Assembly (NCBI RefSeq): GCF_002246015.1
Contig: NZ_NOLJ01000004.1
Location: forward strand, 393,010 to 457,009
Reading direction: 5' to 3'
DNA from: Nostoc sp. 'Peltigera membranacea cyanobiont' 210A
Lineage (GTDB): Bacteria > Cyanobacteriota > Cyanobacteriia > Cyanobacteriales > Nostocaceae
Length of the DNA: 64,000 nucleotides
The notes beneath the pieces are model-generated. The model was given only the letters and a program-made list of their open reading frames with translations, made no database searches and was not told the origin of the DNA. Shown here one piece after another: positions 46,007-55,562 of this stretch. The position numbers were made by a program, and so were the translations under genes. Numbering within the stretch: position 1 is the first letter of the stretch; each line of letters begins with the position of its first letter.

Positions 46007-48682
46007 GTGAATTATCCTGCACCGTCTCCAGAACTTGACTTAGGGTCTATATTTCCCTTTGATCTGGATCAGTTTCAAAAAGAAGCGATCGCGTCCCTGA
46101 ACGCTGGACGCTCCGTTGTTGTGTGTGCCCCCACAGGTTCGGGCAAAACATTAGTCGGGGAATACGCCATTTATCGCGCCCTAGCGCGAGGAAAACGCGT
46201 GTTTTATACTACTCCCCTGAAGGCGCTGTCGAATCAAAAATTACGTGACTTTCGAGAAAAATTCGGGTTCGATCGAGTCGGGCTATTAACTGGAGATGCT
46301 TCCATTCACAGGGATGCGCCGATTTTGGTAATGACCACAGAAATTTTCCGAAATATGCTCTATGGTACACCCATTGGGCAAATCGGCATCTCATTAGTAG
46401 ACGTTGAAGCGGTAATACTTGATGAATGCCACTACATGAACGATCGCCAGCGCGGTACTGTTTGGGAAGAATCAATCATCTATTGTCCCCGTGAAGTGCA
46501 ACTGGCAGCCCTCTCAGCAACGGTTGCCAATAGCGATCAACTCACCGATTGGCTAAATCGCGTTCACGGGCCAACAGACCTGATTTACTCCGATTTTCGC
46601 CCAGTACCCTTGGAATTTCACTTTTGCAATCCTAAAGGGTTATTCCCCCTGCTAAATGATAGCAAAACCAAAATTAACCCCAGACTTCAGAAGAAGAAGG
46701 GGAAAGGGGGAGAAAGGGATAGGGGAAGAAATGGCAGACCTGAAGCTCCTGGCATAATTTATACCTTGAGCCAGTTAGAACAACGGGATATGCTCCCAGC
46801 AATTTACTTTATCTTCAGCCGCCGGGGATGTGATAAAGCAGTGGCGGAAGTGGGTGATTTATGGCTGGTAAATAGTGAAGAGTCGCAAATTTTACGGGAA
46901 CAGATTGATGACTTTTTAGCCCGTAATCCCGAAGCTGGGCGTTCTGGACAAATTGCACCCCTGTACCGAGGAATTGCTGCCCACCACGCTGGAATTTTAC
47001 CTGCTTGGAAAGCACTGGTAGAAGAACTATTTCAGCAAGGGCTGATTAAAGTAGTATTTGCCACTGAGACACTCGCAGCGGGAATTAATATGCCCGCCCG
47101 GACAACGGTAATTTCTACCCTTTCCAAGCGTACCGACACCGGACACCGCCTGTTGAACGCTTCCGAATTCTTGCAAATGGCGGGACGGGCAGGCCGTCGA
47201 GGGATGGATAAACAAGGTCATGTGGTGACAGTCCAAACTCCCTTTGAAGGAGCCAAAGAAGCCGCGTATTTGGGAACATCCAAGCCAGACCCCCTTGTAA
47301 GCCAGTTTACGCCCAGTTATGGCATGGTACTAAACTTGCTGCAAACACACACCCTAGAGCAAACTAGGGAACTAATAGAGCGTAGCTTTGGGCAGTACAT
47401 GGCCACCTTGCATTTACGGCCAGAATACGATGAGATTGCTGAACTGCAAAAACAATTAGCTCAACTTCATGAGCAAATCGCCGCAGTCGATGAAAATGAA
47501 CTGGCTATTTATGAGAAATTGCGGCAACGCCTGAAAGTGGAACGCCAGATATTGAAAACCTTGCAAGAGCAAGCGCAGGAAGATAGACAAGAAGAATTGG
47601 GGATGATGTTGGGATTTGCAGTGTCAGGAACTCTGTTGAGTCTCAAAGGTAAAAACATCACAGTGTCTACACCCGTAACCGCAGTGTTAGTGGGCAAATC
47701 GCCTGGTTCTGGTCAAGCTCCTTACTTGGTATGCTTGGGACACGATAACCGTTGGTATGTGGCAACCACAGGGGATGTAGTCGATTTGTATGCCGAACTG
47801 CCGCGAATTGAAGTGCCACCTGATATCCTGCCACCGCCAGAGATGCCATTGAAACCAGGGCAGTCGCGCCGGGGTAATCAAGAAACCTTTGCGATCGCTG
47901 CCCATATTCCCGATCCGATAGAATCATTGCATCTGGCACCAGAAGTAGCAGAACAACTCAGTCGCACTACCGCCGTCCAAGAGCAATTAGAAGCTCATCC
48001 CCTACATCAATCAGGCAATGCTGCCACGCTTTTCAAGCGCCGCGCCCGCTATGTGGAACTAGAAGCCGAACTTGAACAGTTGCAAGGGCAAGTAGAGCAG
48101 CAGTCACAACGTCATTGGGAAGAGTTTCTGAATTTAATTGCAATTCTGCAACACTTTGGCGCTTTGGATAACCTAGTGCCCACAGTATTAGGGCGAATTG
48201 CTGCCGCCATTCGAGGCGAGAATGAATTGTGGCTGGGTTTAGTATTCGCTAGTGGTGAATTAGACAACTTAGATCCGCATCATTTAGCCGCCGCCGCCGC
48301 CGGTTTGGTGATGGAAACGCCCCGTCCAGATAGCAAGGTTAACTTTGAGCTTAGTAATGAAGTTGCAGAAGCCTTAGCAAAATTGCGGGGAATTCGTCGC
48401 CAAATGTTCCAACTACAACGGCGGTATAACGTAGCGCTGCCAATATGGTTGGAATTTGAGTTAATTGCCATAGTGGAACAATGGGCGCTAGGAATCGAGT
48501 GGACAGAACTCTGTGAGAACACCACTTTAGATGAAGGCGATGTGGTGAGAATTTTACGCCGGACGTTGGATTTATTGTCGCAGATACCCCACGTCCCCCA
48601 TTTGCCAGACTCTTTCCAACGCAATGCCTATCGGGCGATGCAGCTGATTGATCGATTCCCGGTGAATGAAGTGGTTGAATAA
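46007..48682 (+). CDS. Ski2/Mtr4-like DEAD/DEAH-box RNA helicase
   Basis: 891 residues from GTG 46007. Helicase core: motif I VCAPTGSGKTLVGE (residues ~40-53), motif II DECHYMND, motif III LSATVANS, motif VI QMAGRAGRRGMD. A C-terminal DSHCT domain ends the protein. The group is related to Mtr4/Ski2 and found across cyanobacteria and chloroplasts (ISE2-like), with likely roles in RNA processing or decay. An in-frame basic low-complexity insert (LQKKKGKGGERDRGRNGRP, DNA 46685-46745) sits between the two RecA-like domains and looks like another repeat-derived insertion. The arch part is Glu/Gln-rich. Confidence 0.9.
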   Translation: MNYPAPSPELDLGSIFPFDLDQFQKEAIASLNAGRSVVVCAPTGSGKTLVGEYAIYRALARGKRVFYTTPLKALSNQKLRDFREKFGFDRVGLLTGDASIHRDAPILVMTTEIFRNMLYGTPIGQIGISLVDVEAVILDECHYMNDRQRGTVWEESIIYCPREVQLAALSATVANSDQLTDWLNRVHGPTDLIYSDFRPVPLEFHFCNPKGLFPLLNDSKTKINPRLQKKKGKGGERDRGRNGRPEAPGIIYTLSQLEQRDMLPAIYFIFSRRGCDKAVAEVGDLWLVNSEESQILREQIDDFLARNPEAGRSGQIAPLYRGIAAHHAGILPAWKALVEELFQQGLIKVVFATETLAAGINMPARTTVISTLSKRTDTGHRLLNASEFLQMAGRAGRRGMDKQGHVVTVQTPFEGAKEAAYLGTSKPDPLVSQFTPSYGMVLNLLQTHTLEQTRELIERSFGQYMATLHLRPEYDEIAELQKQLAQLHEQIAAVDENELAIYEKLRQRLKVERQILKTLQEQAQEDRQEELGMMLGFAVSGTLLSLKGKNITVSTPVTAVLVGKSPGSGQAPYLVCLGHDNRWYVATTGDVVDLYAELPRIEVPPDILPPPEMPLKPGQSRRGNQETFAIAAHIPDPIESLHLAPEVAEQLSRTTAVQEQLEAHPLHQSGNAATLFKRRARYVELEAELEQLQGQVEQQSQRHWEEFLNLIAILQHFGALDNLVPTVLGRIAAAIRGENELWLGLVFASGELDNLDPHHLAAAAAGLVMETPRPDSKVNFELSNEVAEALAKLRGIRRQMFQLQRRYNVALPIWLEFELIAIVEQWALGIEWTELCENTTLDEGDVVRILRRTLDLLSQIPHVPHLPDSFQRNAYRAMQLIDRFPVNEVVE

Positions 48683-48762
48683 ACAAGACGCTCTTAAGCA
48701 CACAGACTACTTGAGAATTTTTATGCGTCTTTATCTCTCAGGACTTAAGCAAAATTAAACGC

Positions 48763-48792
48763 TGTAGAGGCAATTCATGAATTGCCTCTACA
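48763..48792. repeat. 30-nt perfect palindrome
   Basis: TGTAGAGGCAATTCA at 48763-48777 is followed directly by its exact reverse complement. It lies 80 nt after the helicase stop. A dispersed palindromic repeat or a terminator-like structure; no T-run. Confidence 0.8.
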
Positions 48793-48925
48793 ATGAATTT
48801 ACATTTAACCAAATAATAGTACTGGTACTTCGTTAAAAATGCTTTTTCGGTTTTGTATATCTTCTATACGTGATTAATCACGTGTATCTAACAAAAGTTA
48901 TAGTCGCTATCAACGCTATTCAATC

Positions 48926-49300
48926 TTAGTACACCAAGTTTCCAGTACCGCGCAACTGACGCAAAGAATTTACACACAATGGACAGTCGCAACCAAAGAC
49001 CTTAATTGCAGCATCGCTTTCCTCTTCAGTAAAGTTCAACATGGCAACATTCCGATTTGATACTGATGTGGCAATAGTTGAGGAACGTGTAGAGGTATAA
49101 GGTTGCTTTCTCTCTGAATCTCGAATGCACACAAAATCTTTTCCACCATGTGGGTTCGTGATACAGGTACGGCCGTCTTGTGTGTGCATTAATCGCTGAG
49201 TCATACTAGCATGGGCAGGATTAAATACCGCCAGCGTAGACATCATCGACACAAAAATTGAGGAAGTGGAAAGCAAATTCAGAAGAATTTTTTTGTTCAT
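48926..49300 (-). CDS. Small secreted Cys-containing protein, function unknown
   Basis: 124 residues. Signal peptide with cleavage near FNPAHASM (about residue 32). The mature part has CITNPHGGKDFVCIRD and, near the C terminus, the acidic EEESDAAIKVFGCDCPLCVNSLRQ with three Cys in CDCPLC, a thioredoxin-like or metal-binding pattern. Upstream lies a TTCACTT/AAGTGAA dyad (49343-49365) shared with the Rieske gene. Located next to a metal ATPase gene. Not a family I can name. Confidence 0.65.
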   Translation of the reverse strand: MNKKILLNLLSTSSIFVSMMSTLAVFNPAHASMTQRLMHTQDGRTCITNPHGGKDFVCIRDSERKQPYTSTRSSTIATSVSNRNVAMLNFTEEESDAAIKVFGCDCPLCVNSLRQLRGTGNLVY

Positions 49301-49342
49301 AGATTTCCTTGAAAAATTTGTCTACTAGTTTAGGGTATTCGA

Positions 49343-49365
49343 TTCACTTTCAAACTTCAAGTGAA
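49343..49365 (-). promoter_or_regulatory. TTCACTT-N9-AAGTGAA dyad, possible MerR-type operator
   Basis: Arms of 7 nt are at 49343-49349 and 49359-49365. Read on the minus strand, TTCACT is followed after 19 nt by GAATAC, the long spacer typical of MerR-activated promoters. It lies 43 nt upstream of the start of the secreted protein gene. The same arms form a tight palindrome at 54794-54808. Which MerR protein would bind is inference. Confidence 0.35.
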
Positions 49366-49591
49366 TTTTCCCTGAGAATAGCTAGATAGACACTTGTTAC
49401 CCAAGAAAGTTCCATCTCTACACTAGTTGGATCGTAAATTATCTACTACATGATAATTCAGCAATCAAACAGGCTTGATATCTAGCTTTTAGACGTAATG
49501 TTATGTAATTCAGCAAATTTCAATCTGTTGTATATTCCTACGATGGTGATTATTTGCTTGATGCAAGTATAAGAGCTTAATTAAATTAGAG

Positions 49592-49695
49592 CTAGTCCCG
49601 CAAGGCGGAATTAAAAATTAAAAATTAAAAATGAATACAGCGTAAGCATTTCATTGATTTGGAATGGGTGGTTTATTTCCGCCGTGTTGTACTAG
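49592..49695. mobile_element. 104-nt MITE-like element, CTAGT...ACTAG ends (copy 1)
   Basis: Ends CTAGTCCCGCAAGGCGGAA and TTCCGCCGTGTTGTACTAG are imperfect inverted repeats (15 of 19). The interior is AATTAAAAATTAAAAATTAAAAA-like and AT-rich. A second copy of exactly the same length lies at 59006-59109. No coding capacity. Confidence 0.7.
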
Positions 49696-49892
49696 TAATC
49701 TGCGCCTTTAGCCCTTGAAATTTTTAAATTCTTATACAGAGCGATAAATCGCTCACTACGAACAAAAGTTATATTTTACATAATTCTATCCAATTGAAAG
49801 CCGCTATAGCTATTTTTTGATTAAAAATCTTAATTTTAATCAAAAGATAGTTGATGTATTTAGCAATAAATTCGAGATAGATTCTAATACTT

Positions 49893-50022
49893 ACTGTTCG
49901 GTTAAGACAAGAGACGCGATGAATCGCCGTCTCTACAATCAATAATCAGTCTTTCGTGTTGATGGCAATTTATGGCATCTTTAGCGATCTTGAGTTTTCA
50001 TCAAAAACCTTAACCGAAACAG
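49893..50022. mobile_element. MITE-like element with CTGTTCGGTTAAG ends
   Basis: CTGTTCGGTTAAG at 49894-49906 is inverted as CTTAACCGAAACAG at 50009-50022. The interior begins with the AGACGCGATGAATCGCCGTC repeat and has a degenerate second arm. Related to the elements at 4442-4528 and 58820-58953. Together with copy 1 of the 104-nt element it fills much of the 832-nt gap before the ATPase gene; the rest is AT-rich. Confidence 0.55.
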
Positions 50023-50132
50023 ATTGAGATAGATTCTCGTTCTTAAAATATCAACTTGTAAAAACTTCTTTTTTTCATTACATTAAAAAAAAGGCTCATA
50101 TCTCAATTAATTTACTAGCCTACATCAAAAAA

Positions 50133-52127
50133 ATGAAGCAGAAAGTACATTCGGAATCTTCAGATTGTTGCAGTTGTGAACATGAGCATCACGAGAATCA
50201 TAACCATGTTCATAATTACAATCATGATGAGAATCATAACCATGACCACAATCACGAACACGGTGGAGAATTCAATCTCAAAAATGAGATATTGCCTTTG
50301 GTAGCAATTTTAAGTTTATATGCACCTGGTGTAATTTTTGAAAATCAATTACACAATACATTCTACTCAATAGGAGAATATCTGCTTTTCATTCCTGCTT
50401 ATTTATTAAGTGGATGGAGTGTTTTAAAAACTGCTGGACGCAATATAGTTAGAGGTAGAATATTTGATGAAACGTTTTTAATGACAGTAGCGACATTAGG
50501 GGCGATCGCAATTCATAAATTACCCGAAGCTGTCGGAGTTATGTTATTTTATAAAATTGGAGAATTGTTCCAAGATATTGCGATCAGTCGCTCCCGTAAT
50601 TCCATCAAATCATTATTGGAAATCCGCCCGGACTATGCAAATATCCAAATAGAGGGAGAACTGAAAAAAGTATCGTCAGAAACAGTAAAAATTGGCGATA
50701 TTATCGTTGTCAAGCCTGGAGAAAAGATTCCCTTAGATGGCGAAATTATAGATGGTAATTCGCAAGTTGATACATCTGCATTAACTGGAGAATCTGTACC
50801 ACGCACGGTAAGAATTGGAGAAACAGTTTTCGCTGGGACGATCAATAAAATAGGTGCGCTAGTCATTAGAGTCACAAAACTATTTGATGAATCTTCCATT
50901 GCCAAGATTTTAGACTTGGTGCAAAATGCCAAAAGTAAAAAAGCAGCAACAGAAAAATTTATTACTAAATTTGCCCGATATTATACACCAATCGTAGTTT
51001 TTACATCTCTTGCAGTTGCAATATTACCTCCTTTATTCATTTCGGGTGCAACTTCTTCTGAATGGATTTATCGCGCCCTAATTTTACTAGTTATCTCCTG
51101 TCCGTGTGGACTCGTTATTAGTATTCCATTAGGTTACTTTGGAGGTGTGGGAGGTGCAGCTAAACGTGGTATTTTGGTTAAAGGCTCTACTTTTTTAGAT
51201 ACTTTAAATGCAGTTAATACAGTTGTTTTTGATAAAACTGGAACGTTAACGAAAGGGGTATTCAAAGTAGTAGAAATAGTCCCATTGAATGGCTGGGATG
51301 AACAAGAACTGCTGCTATTAGCTGCCAAAGTAGAATCGCACTCAAATCATCCCATCGCTCAATCTATCTGCAAGGCTTATGGTGGAAAAATCGATGAATT
51401 TGAGATCAGAGATTATGAAGAAATAGCAGGCTATGGAATTCGAGCCAAGATTGAAAATAGGGTAGTAATAGCGGGAAGCGATCGCCTATTGCATAGAGAG
51501 AAGATTTCTCACGATAATTGCCAGTTAGAAGGAACAGTGATTCATCTCGCAGTGGATGATATTTACGCTGGATATATTGTGATTGCCGATGAACTCAAAG
51601 AAGATGCAAGACTTGCTATTCAAGCACTCAAACGAATGGGTGTAGAGAGAACAGTAATGTTGACAGGAGATAATCAAGCGATCGCTTCGCGAATTGCTGA
51701 ACAGCTTGGCATAGATACCTACGAAGCAGAGTTATTACCTGAAGAAAAAGTTAATGCCATTGAGAAGTTACTCAGCACCGCCGGTAAGCATGGTAAAGTT
51801 GCCTTTGTTGGGGATGGAATTAATGATGCACCAGTGATTGCTAGAGCAGATGTTGGTATGGCAATGGGTGGATTAGGCTCAGATGCAGCGATAGAAACTG
51901 CCGATATTGTGATCGTGACAGATGCACCATCCAAAGTTGCAGAAGCAATCCAAATCGCCAGAAAAACTCGCACAATTGTTTGGCAAAATATTGGGTTTGC
52001 TTTAGCAATTAAAGGTTTATTTATTGGATTGGGTATTTTCGGGATAGCGACAATGTGGGAAGCTGTCTTTGCTGATGTTGGAGTAGCAATGCTGGCAATT
52101 CTAAATGCAACTAGAGCGATGAAATAA
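50133..52127 (+). CDS. Heavy-metal P1B-type ATPase with His-rich N terminus (Zn/Cd/Co type)
   Basis: 664 residues. Exports divalent metals across the inner membrane. The N terminus has CCSC followed by a His/Asn-rich stretch of about 40 residues with more than 15 His (positions ~10-45), replacing an HMA domain. Catalytic motifs: TGES (ALTGESVPR), CPC in the membrane (VISCPCGLVISIPLG), DKTGTLTKG with the phosphorylated Asp, HP (ESHSNHPIAQ) and [11 protein letters not shown]. Complete. The CPC motif and the His-rich tail fit Zn2+ or Cd2+/Co2+ transport (ZntA/CadA-like). No regulator adjacent; the MerR gene at 55131 is 3 kb downstream. Confidence 0.92.
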   Translation: MKQKVHSESSDCCSCEHEHHENHNHVHNYNHDENHNHDHNHEHGGEFNLKNEILPLVAILSLYAPGVIFENQLHNTFYSIGEYLLFIPAYLLSGWSVLKTAGRNIVRGRIFDETFLMTVATLGAIAIHKLPEAVGVMLFYKIGELFQDIAISRSRNSIKSLLEIRPDYANIQIEGELKKVSSETVKIGDIIVVKPGEKIPLDGEIIDGNSQVDTSALTGESVPRTVRIGETVFAGTINKIGALVIRVTKLFDESSIAKILDLVQNAKSKKAATEKFITKFARYYTPIVVFTSLAVAILPPLFISGATSSEWIYRALILLVISCPCGLVISIPLGYFGGVGGAAKRGILVKGSTFLDTLNAVNTVVFDKTGTLTKGVFKVVEIVPLNGWDEQELLLLAAKVESHSNHPIAQSICKAYGGKIDEFEIRDYEEIAGYGIRAKIENRVVIAGSDRLLHREKISHDNCQLEGTVIHLAVDDIYAGYIVIADELKEDARLAIQALKRMGVERTVMLTGDNQAIASRIAEQLGIDTYEAELLPEEKVNAIEKLLSTAGKHGKVAFVGDGINDAPVIARADVGMAMGGLGSDAAIETADIVIVTDAPSKVAEAIQIARKTRTIVWQNIGFALAIKGLFIGLGIFGIATMWEAVFADVGVAMLAILNATRAMK

Positions 52128-52222
52128 AATTTTGGGAAAATTGGGAATCTGTAATTGGAAAATTGTAGTAGTTAAACTATGAGTACTTCTCACTCATATT
52201 CTGCTACCCAATAATAGAACCT

Positions 52223-52951
52223 ATGAATTCATCAATCAAAGGGATTGCTACAGCTACTTTAGCTTTACTGCTAAACTATTCAGCAAACCCAGCCTTTGCA
52301 CTACCCCAGAAAATCAATCATCCAGTTACTATTGCTAAATCGCAACCCTTAAAAGATGCCTTAATTGTTCCTGGGGAAAGAGTCGGCCCGATAACACGCA
52401 CAACCACCAAGCAGGATTTAGTCAAACTGTTTGGTGCATCCCGCCTCGTTGATAAAACTATCTCTGGTGCTGAAGGAATAGGTAGTTTTGCAGCTACTCA
52501 GTTAAATCTAAATCAGGGGCGATCGCTGCTAGTAGTTTGGAGTGATAATACTCGTACCAAACCTCTAGATGTGCGTAATCTGGGTTCAGCTTGGAAAACC
52601 CGCGAAGGTATTGGTGTTGGAACCCCATTAAGCGAATTACGTAAGAAGTTAGGTAACTTTAAACTCTATGGATTGGGGTGGGATTACGGCGGTACTATCT
52701 TGTTGGATAGTAGTAAATTATCCCGTTATCAAGGCAAACTCATTTTACGAGTAGATACGGCTCCCAATGCTTCTGAAAAGTTCCCCAATGACTACCAATC
52801 AGTGTCTGGGGATGCTACTTTTTCTTCCAGCAATGCCCACTGGAAACCTTTGGGAATTAGCGCTCTTCCATCACTCTCATCAAGCAATAATCGAAGCAGA
52901 AAACTGAAACTATCACCCAATCAAGGTTTGAGGCTTTATTTTCTAATATAA
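52223..52951 (+). CDS. Periplasmic protein, function unknown
   Basis: 242 residues. Signal peptide with cleavage near NPAFALPQ (about residue 28). The mature part has a repeated-looking theme (VGPITRTTTKQDLVKLFGAS and GIGVGTPLSELRKKLGNF) seen in small cyanobacterial periplasmic proteins where such segments are lipoprotein- or SmpA/BamE-like. The last ~25 residues are Ser/Lys-rich and look unlike the rest, so the original C terminus may have been lost by a frameshift. Lies 95 nt after the metal ATPase gene, co-oriented. Confidence 0.6.
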   Translation: MNSSIKGIATATLALLLNYSANPAFALPQKINHPVTIAKSQPLKDALIVPGERVGPITRTTTKQDLVKLFGASRLVDKTISGAEGIGSFAATQLNLNQGRSLLVVWSDNTRTKPLDVRNLGSAWKTREGIGVGTPLSELRKKLGNFKLYGLGWDYGGTILLDSSKLSRYQGKLILRVDTAPNASEKFPNDYQSVSGDATFSSSNAHWKPLGISALPSLSSSNNRSRKLKLSPNQGLRLYFLI

Positions 52952-53424
52952 ATTCAAAAATCTAGCTAAAACCTGAAAACCGAAGTCTCGTAAGCCTTGC
53001 AGCGATTGCTTTTCACAAGACTGATGGAAGAGCGTTAGGCTTGCAGAAATTATCGTTGTATTGAATTCAAGTGAGTAGTGGTATGTTAAACATCAGTTTG
53101 CTTGCTAGTGCTTATAGTAACTATGAAGACAACGTTCTCATACTGAGTCTTTGAGGCTGATAAAGCAGTCAAGTTTCAATTAGAACAGCAACTTCTTGAT
53201 GAAAAGACAAAACTGGCACATCTTAACGATGAACTGGAGAAACTTGAGTCTGCATTACAATCATGAGACTTATGTAAATATACAGTTATTTCGTCCATAT
53301 AAATCAGGATTTACTCACCTAGAAACAAGGAAAATAGAGATATTCATTTAATTGGTGTTTGTTTATACTATTTCAATTTTTTGTAATCGTTATACTCATA
53401 ACTTAGGTTCTACCTGGGAATTAG
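52952..53424. other. Intergenic region with a decayed small ORF
   Basis: Apart from the TGA-broken frame at 53123-53266 and a terminator at 53425, nothing is recognised. AT-rich. Confidence 0.5.
53123..53266 (+). pseudogene. Small coiled-coil ORF broken by one in-frame TGA
   Basis: From ATG 53123 the frame reads MKTTFSY, TGA (53144), then VFEADKAVKFQLEQQLLDEK and an amphipathic coiled-coil end (LAHLNDELEKLESALQS) to a stop at 53264. Only the single TGA prevents a 47-residue protein. A decayed gene or chance; family not recognised. Confidence 0.35.
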
Positions 53425-53450
53425 GAAGTGGCTTTGCCACTTCTTTTTAT
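53425..53450 (+). terminator. Rho-independent terminator without an obvious gene
   Basis: GAAGTGGC (53425-53432) pairs with GCCACTTC (53436-53443), loop TTT, followed by TTTTATTTAT. It faces rightwards 160 nt after the decayed ORF and 474 nt after the periplasmic gene. It ends either a long 3' UTR or an unannotated small RNA. Confidence 0.75.
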
Positions 53451-53695
53451 TTATCTATTAGTCCAGTAAAAAATCGATTAAAAGTTAAAAGTAACTTTGT
53501 TGAACTTTTAACCTTTATTAATTGTTATACTATTTCACAAAATATCTGCTAGACATACATTGGTAGAGGCGTACATCTATACACCTCTACAAACGATTCA
53601 TTTCTTGCAAAGATTGTTGACAATAGTTATGATGATATCGTGTGTGTTTAATTGGCCAAGCAGTCTGAGAGAATTTTGGTCATACAGACATGATG

Positions 53696-54784
53696 TTAGT
53701 CATTACTCATTGTATCTTCCCATCTCTCACGTCTGGGCTTGCTCTCCACATCGCGCGATCGCATTTCTTTCCAAGTCCCCCACATTAGGGATTGCTGTTT
53801 TTCAACATGGTTAATAAACTGCATAATTGAGTGATCTGCTTTGATGGGAGTTTTCAAATCAAACTGAATTGTTTGAAGAATCTTGATGTCACCCATGAGA
53901 AAGTACTTAGCTGTAATCTTAGTCAGCCATAGCACAACTCGATTACATAGCCAACCAAAAATTCCTTTACGTTTTTTAGTCATCAACAGAACTTGGCCTT
54001 CAGTTTTTCCCCCTTCGTGGAGGCGAACTGCAACCATCATGTGGACATGGAAGAAATCAGGGCCAATTGTCACAATGCCAATGCTACCGTACCAATAGCA
54101 AATGCTGTAAGTTATGACATTTTTGTAGAAAATACGGATGAGCTTAATCAAAAAGAAATTGTCTTTGATGGGTGTAGTATTACTGAAGATAATCGCATTC
54201 TCGTTAAGTTCGTGTCTTTCAAAAATAATTTCTAGTGGCAATTTGTGAACTGTATTGAGGTGTTGAGCATCAATCGCATTAATCATCACCACATTGGGAT
54301 GACAGTTCAGCAAGAAGTGGGAATGGATGGCGACATCACACTCTTTTTGTTCTAACTCTGGAACAAAAGGTAGAGGTTGCTGTGGTATTTCTCCAGTCCA
54401 AACCCAAATCATCCCATATTTTTCAGCAGTGGGCCAAGTTTGTAACTTTAAGGAAGGTGGTACATCTAAACATGGGATATCAATACACATCCCCTCAGCA
54501 TCAAACTTCCAGTGGTGGAAAAAACAACGTAGTGCATTACCCTCAACTTTGCCTTCAGCAAGATGAGCGCCCATGTGTGGACAGTAGGCATCAAAGGTAA
54601 CTACTCTTTTGTCTTTACCACGGTAAATTACTAATTCTCTACCCAAAATCGTGACAGGCTTTACTTCACCCACCCGCAGATTTTGAGAAGGTATTACCCA
54701 ATACCATCCCTCAATAAAACGCTCTGGATTATTGAAAATTTTAGGTTTACGGATTGAGCTAGAAGTCTGCGAGTTGAGATTCAT
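53696..54784 (-). CDS. Rieske 2Fe-2S oxygenase family protein
   Basis: 362 residues. N-terminal Rieske domain with CPHMGAH (Cys-x-His) and CFFHHWKF (Cys-x2-His) at about residues 67-90, followed by the mononuclear iron site INAIDAQHLNTVHKL (Asp-x2-His-x4-His) near residue 175. Catalyses oxygen-dependent hydroxylation, desaturation or demethylation with an external reductase, as in VanA, PAO or cholesterol-desaturase types. Substrate unknown. The C-terminal half is more hydrophobic. A 15-nt palindrome (54794-54808) sits directly upstream of the ATG. Confidence 0.85.
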   Translation of the reverse strand: MNLNSQTSSSIRKPKIFNNPERFIEGWYWVIPSQNLRVGEVKPVTILGRELVIYRGKDKRVVTFDAYCPHMGAHLAEGKVEGNALRCFFHHWKFDAEGMCIDIPCLDVPPSLKLQTWPTAEKYGMIWVWTGEIPQQPLPFVPELEQKECDVAIHSHFLLNCHPNVVMINAIDAQHLNTVHKLPLEIIFERHELNENAIIFSNTTPIKDNFFLIKLIRIFYKNVITYSICYWYGSIGIVTIGPDFFHVHMMVAVRLHEGGKTEGQVLLMTKKRKGIFGWLCNRVVLWLTKITAKYFLMGDIKILQTIQFDLKTPIKADHSIMQFINHVEKQQSLMWGTWKEMRSRDVESKPRRERWEDTMSND

Positions 54785-54793
54785 TTTTATGGT

Positions 54794-54808
54794 TTCACTT
54801 GAAGTGAA
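54794..54808 (-). promoter_or_regulatory. TTCACTT-G-AAGTGAA palindrome before the Rieske gene
   Basis: A perfect 15-nt palindrome 9 nt upstream of the start codon. The same arms with wider spacing occur at 49343-49365 upstream of the secreted Cys protein. Candidate operator for a shared regulator, perhaps the MerR protein encoded 320 nt away. Its closeness to the ATG suits repression better than MerR-type activation. Confidence 0.35.
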
Positions 54809-55130
54809 GCAGTTGATCTAGAAGTAACATGGAAACTTCAAAAAAACAGTTACTTTCAGTACCATGAGAAACAGCTACCAAATAAATGGATAAAAATCAT
54901 CATGTAAAATATTGATCAAATATTATTAAAATTGTCAAAATTATGCCAATATAATATCAGCTAAATTCTAAATATCCATTTACAATAGATATTTGAAAAT
55001 TTGAAACTTAGTAAAATCTCTACTTAGATAAAAATTGCTAATACGGATGCCAATATTTGGCTTAACTCGAAAACCACTTAATATTTAAGAAAATATGTAA
55101 TAATAATTACAAGAGTTGGGAAAAACTATC
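54809..55130. other. AT-rich intergenic region before the MerR gene
   Basis: No gene. An AAATATC...GATATTT inverted repeat lies near 54968-54993. Should contain the divergent promoters of the Rieske and MerR genes. Confidence 0.4.
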
Positions 55131-55556
55131 ATGTTAACTCAAGAGAAAAAACTACTTTTAATTGGTCAGGTAACAGATTTAACTGGAATACCCATCAGGA
55201 CAATTCGTTATTACGAGAGTTTAGGTTTAATCAATTCATTGAGACGAACAGAGGGAGGCTTTCGCCAGTTTTCATTGGATGTGCTAACTCGTCTAGCATT
55301 CATTAAAAGGGCGCAAAATCTTGGTCTTAGTCTAGAAGAGATTGGCAATATTCTTCAGGTTTATGACCAAGGGCTAACTCCTTGTGGTGAAATCAAAGAA
55401 AAACTTGAAGAGAAGGTATTGCAGATCGATCGCCAAATCGATCAACTGTTAACTTTACGCTCTGAAATCAAGGGATTACTTTCAGGCTGGAAGAATATCA
55501 GCGACCATCATGAGAAGACAATTTGTCCGATTATTCAAAACACCTCTCAGGATTGA
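55131..55556 (+). CDS. MerR-family metal-responsive regulator
   Basis: 141 residues from ATG 55131; a TTG 15 nt upstream is also in frame. Winged helix-turn-helix (LLIGQVTDLTGIPIRTIRYY, ESLGLI, RTEGGFRQFS) then a long dimerisation helix. The effector part has Cys in LTPCGEIKEKL and HH...C in SDHHEKTICPII, a ZntR/CueR-like metal-binding arrangement. MerR proteins unwind promoters with 19-20-bp spacers. One such promoter precedes the copper chaperone gene (58583-58615), so this gene probably controls the copZ-copA set. Convergent with the small membrane gene at 55563-55790. Confidence 0.85.
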   Translation: MLTQEKKLLLIGQVTDLTGIPIRTIRYYESLGLINSLRRTEGGFRQFSLDVLTRLAFIKRAQNLGLSLEEIGNILQVYDQGLTPCGEIKEKLEEKVLQIDRQIDQLLTLRSEIKGLLSGWKNISDHHEKTICPIIQNTSQD

Positions 55557-55562
55557 CACTAA

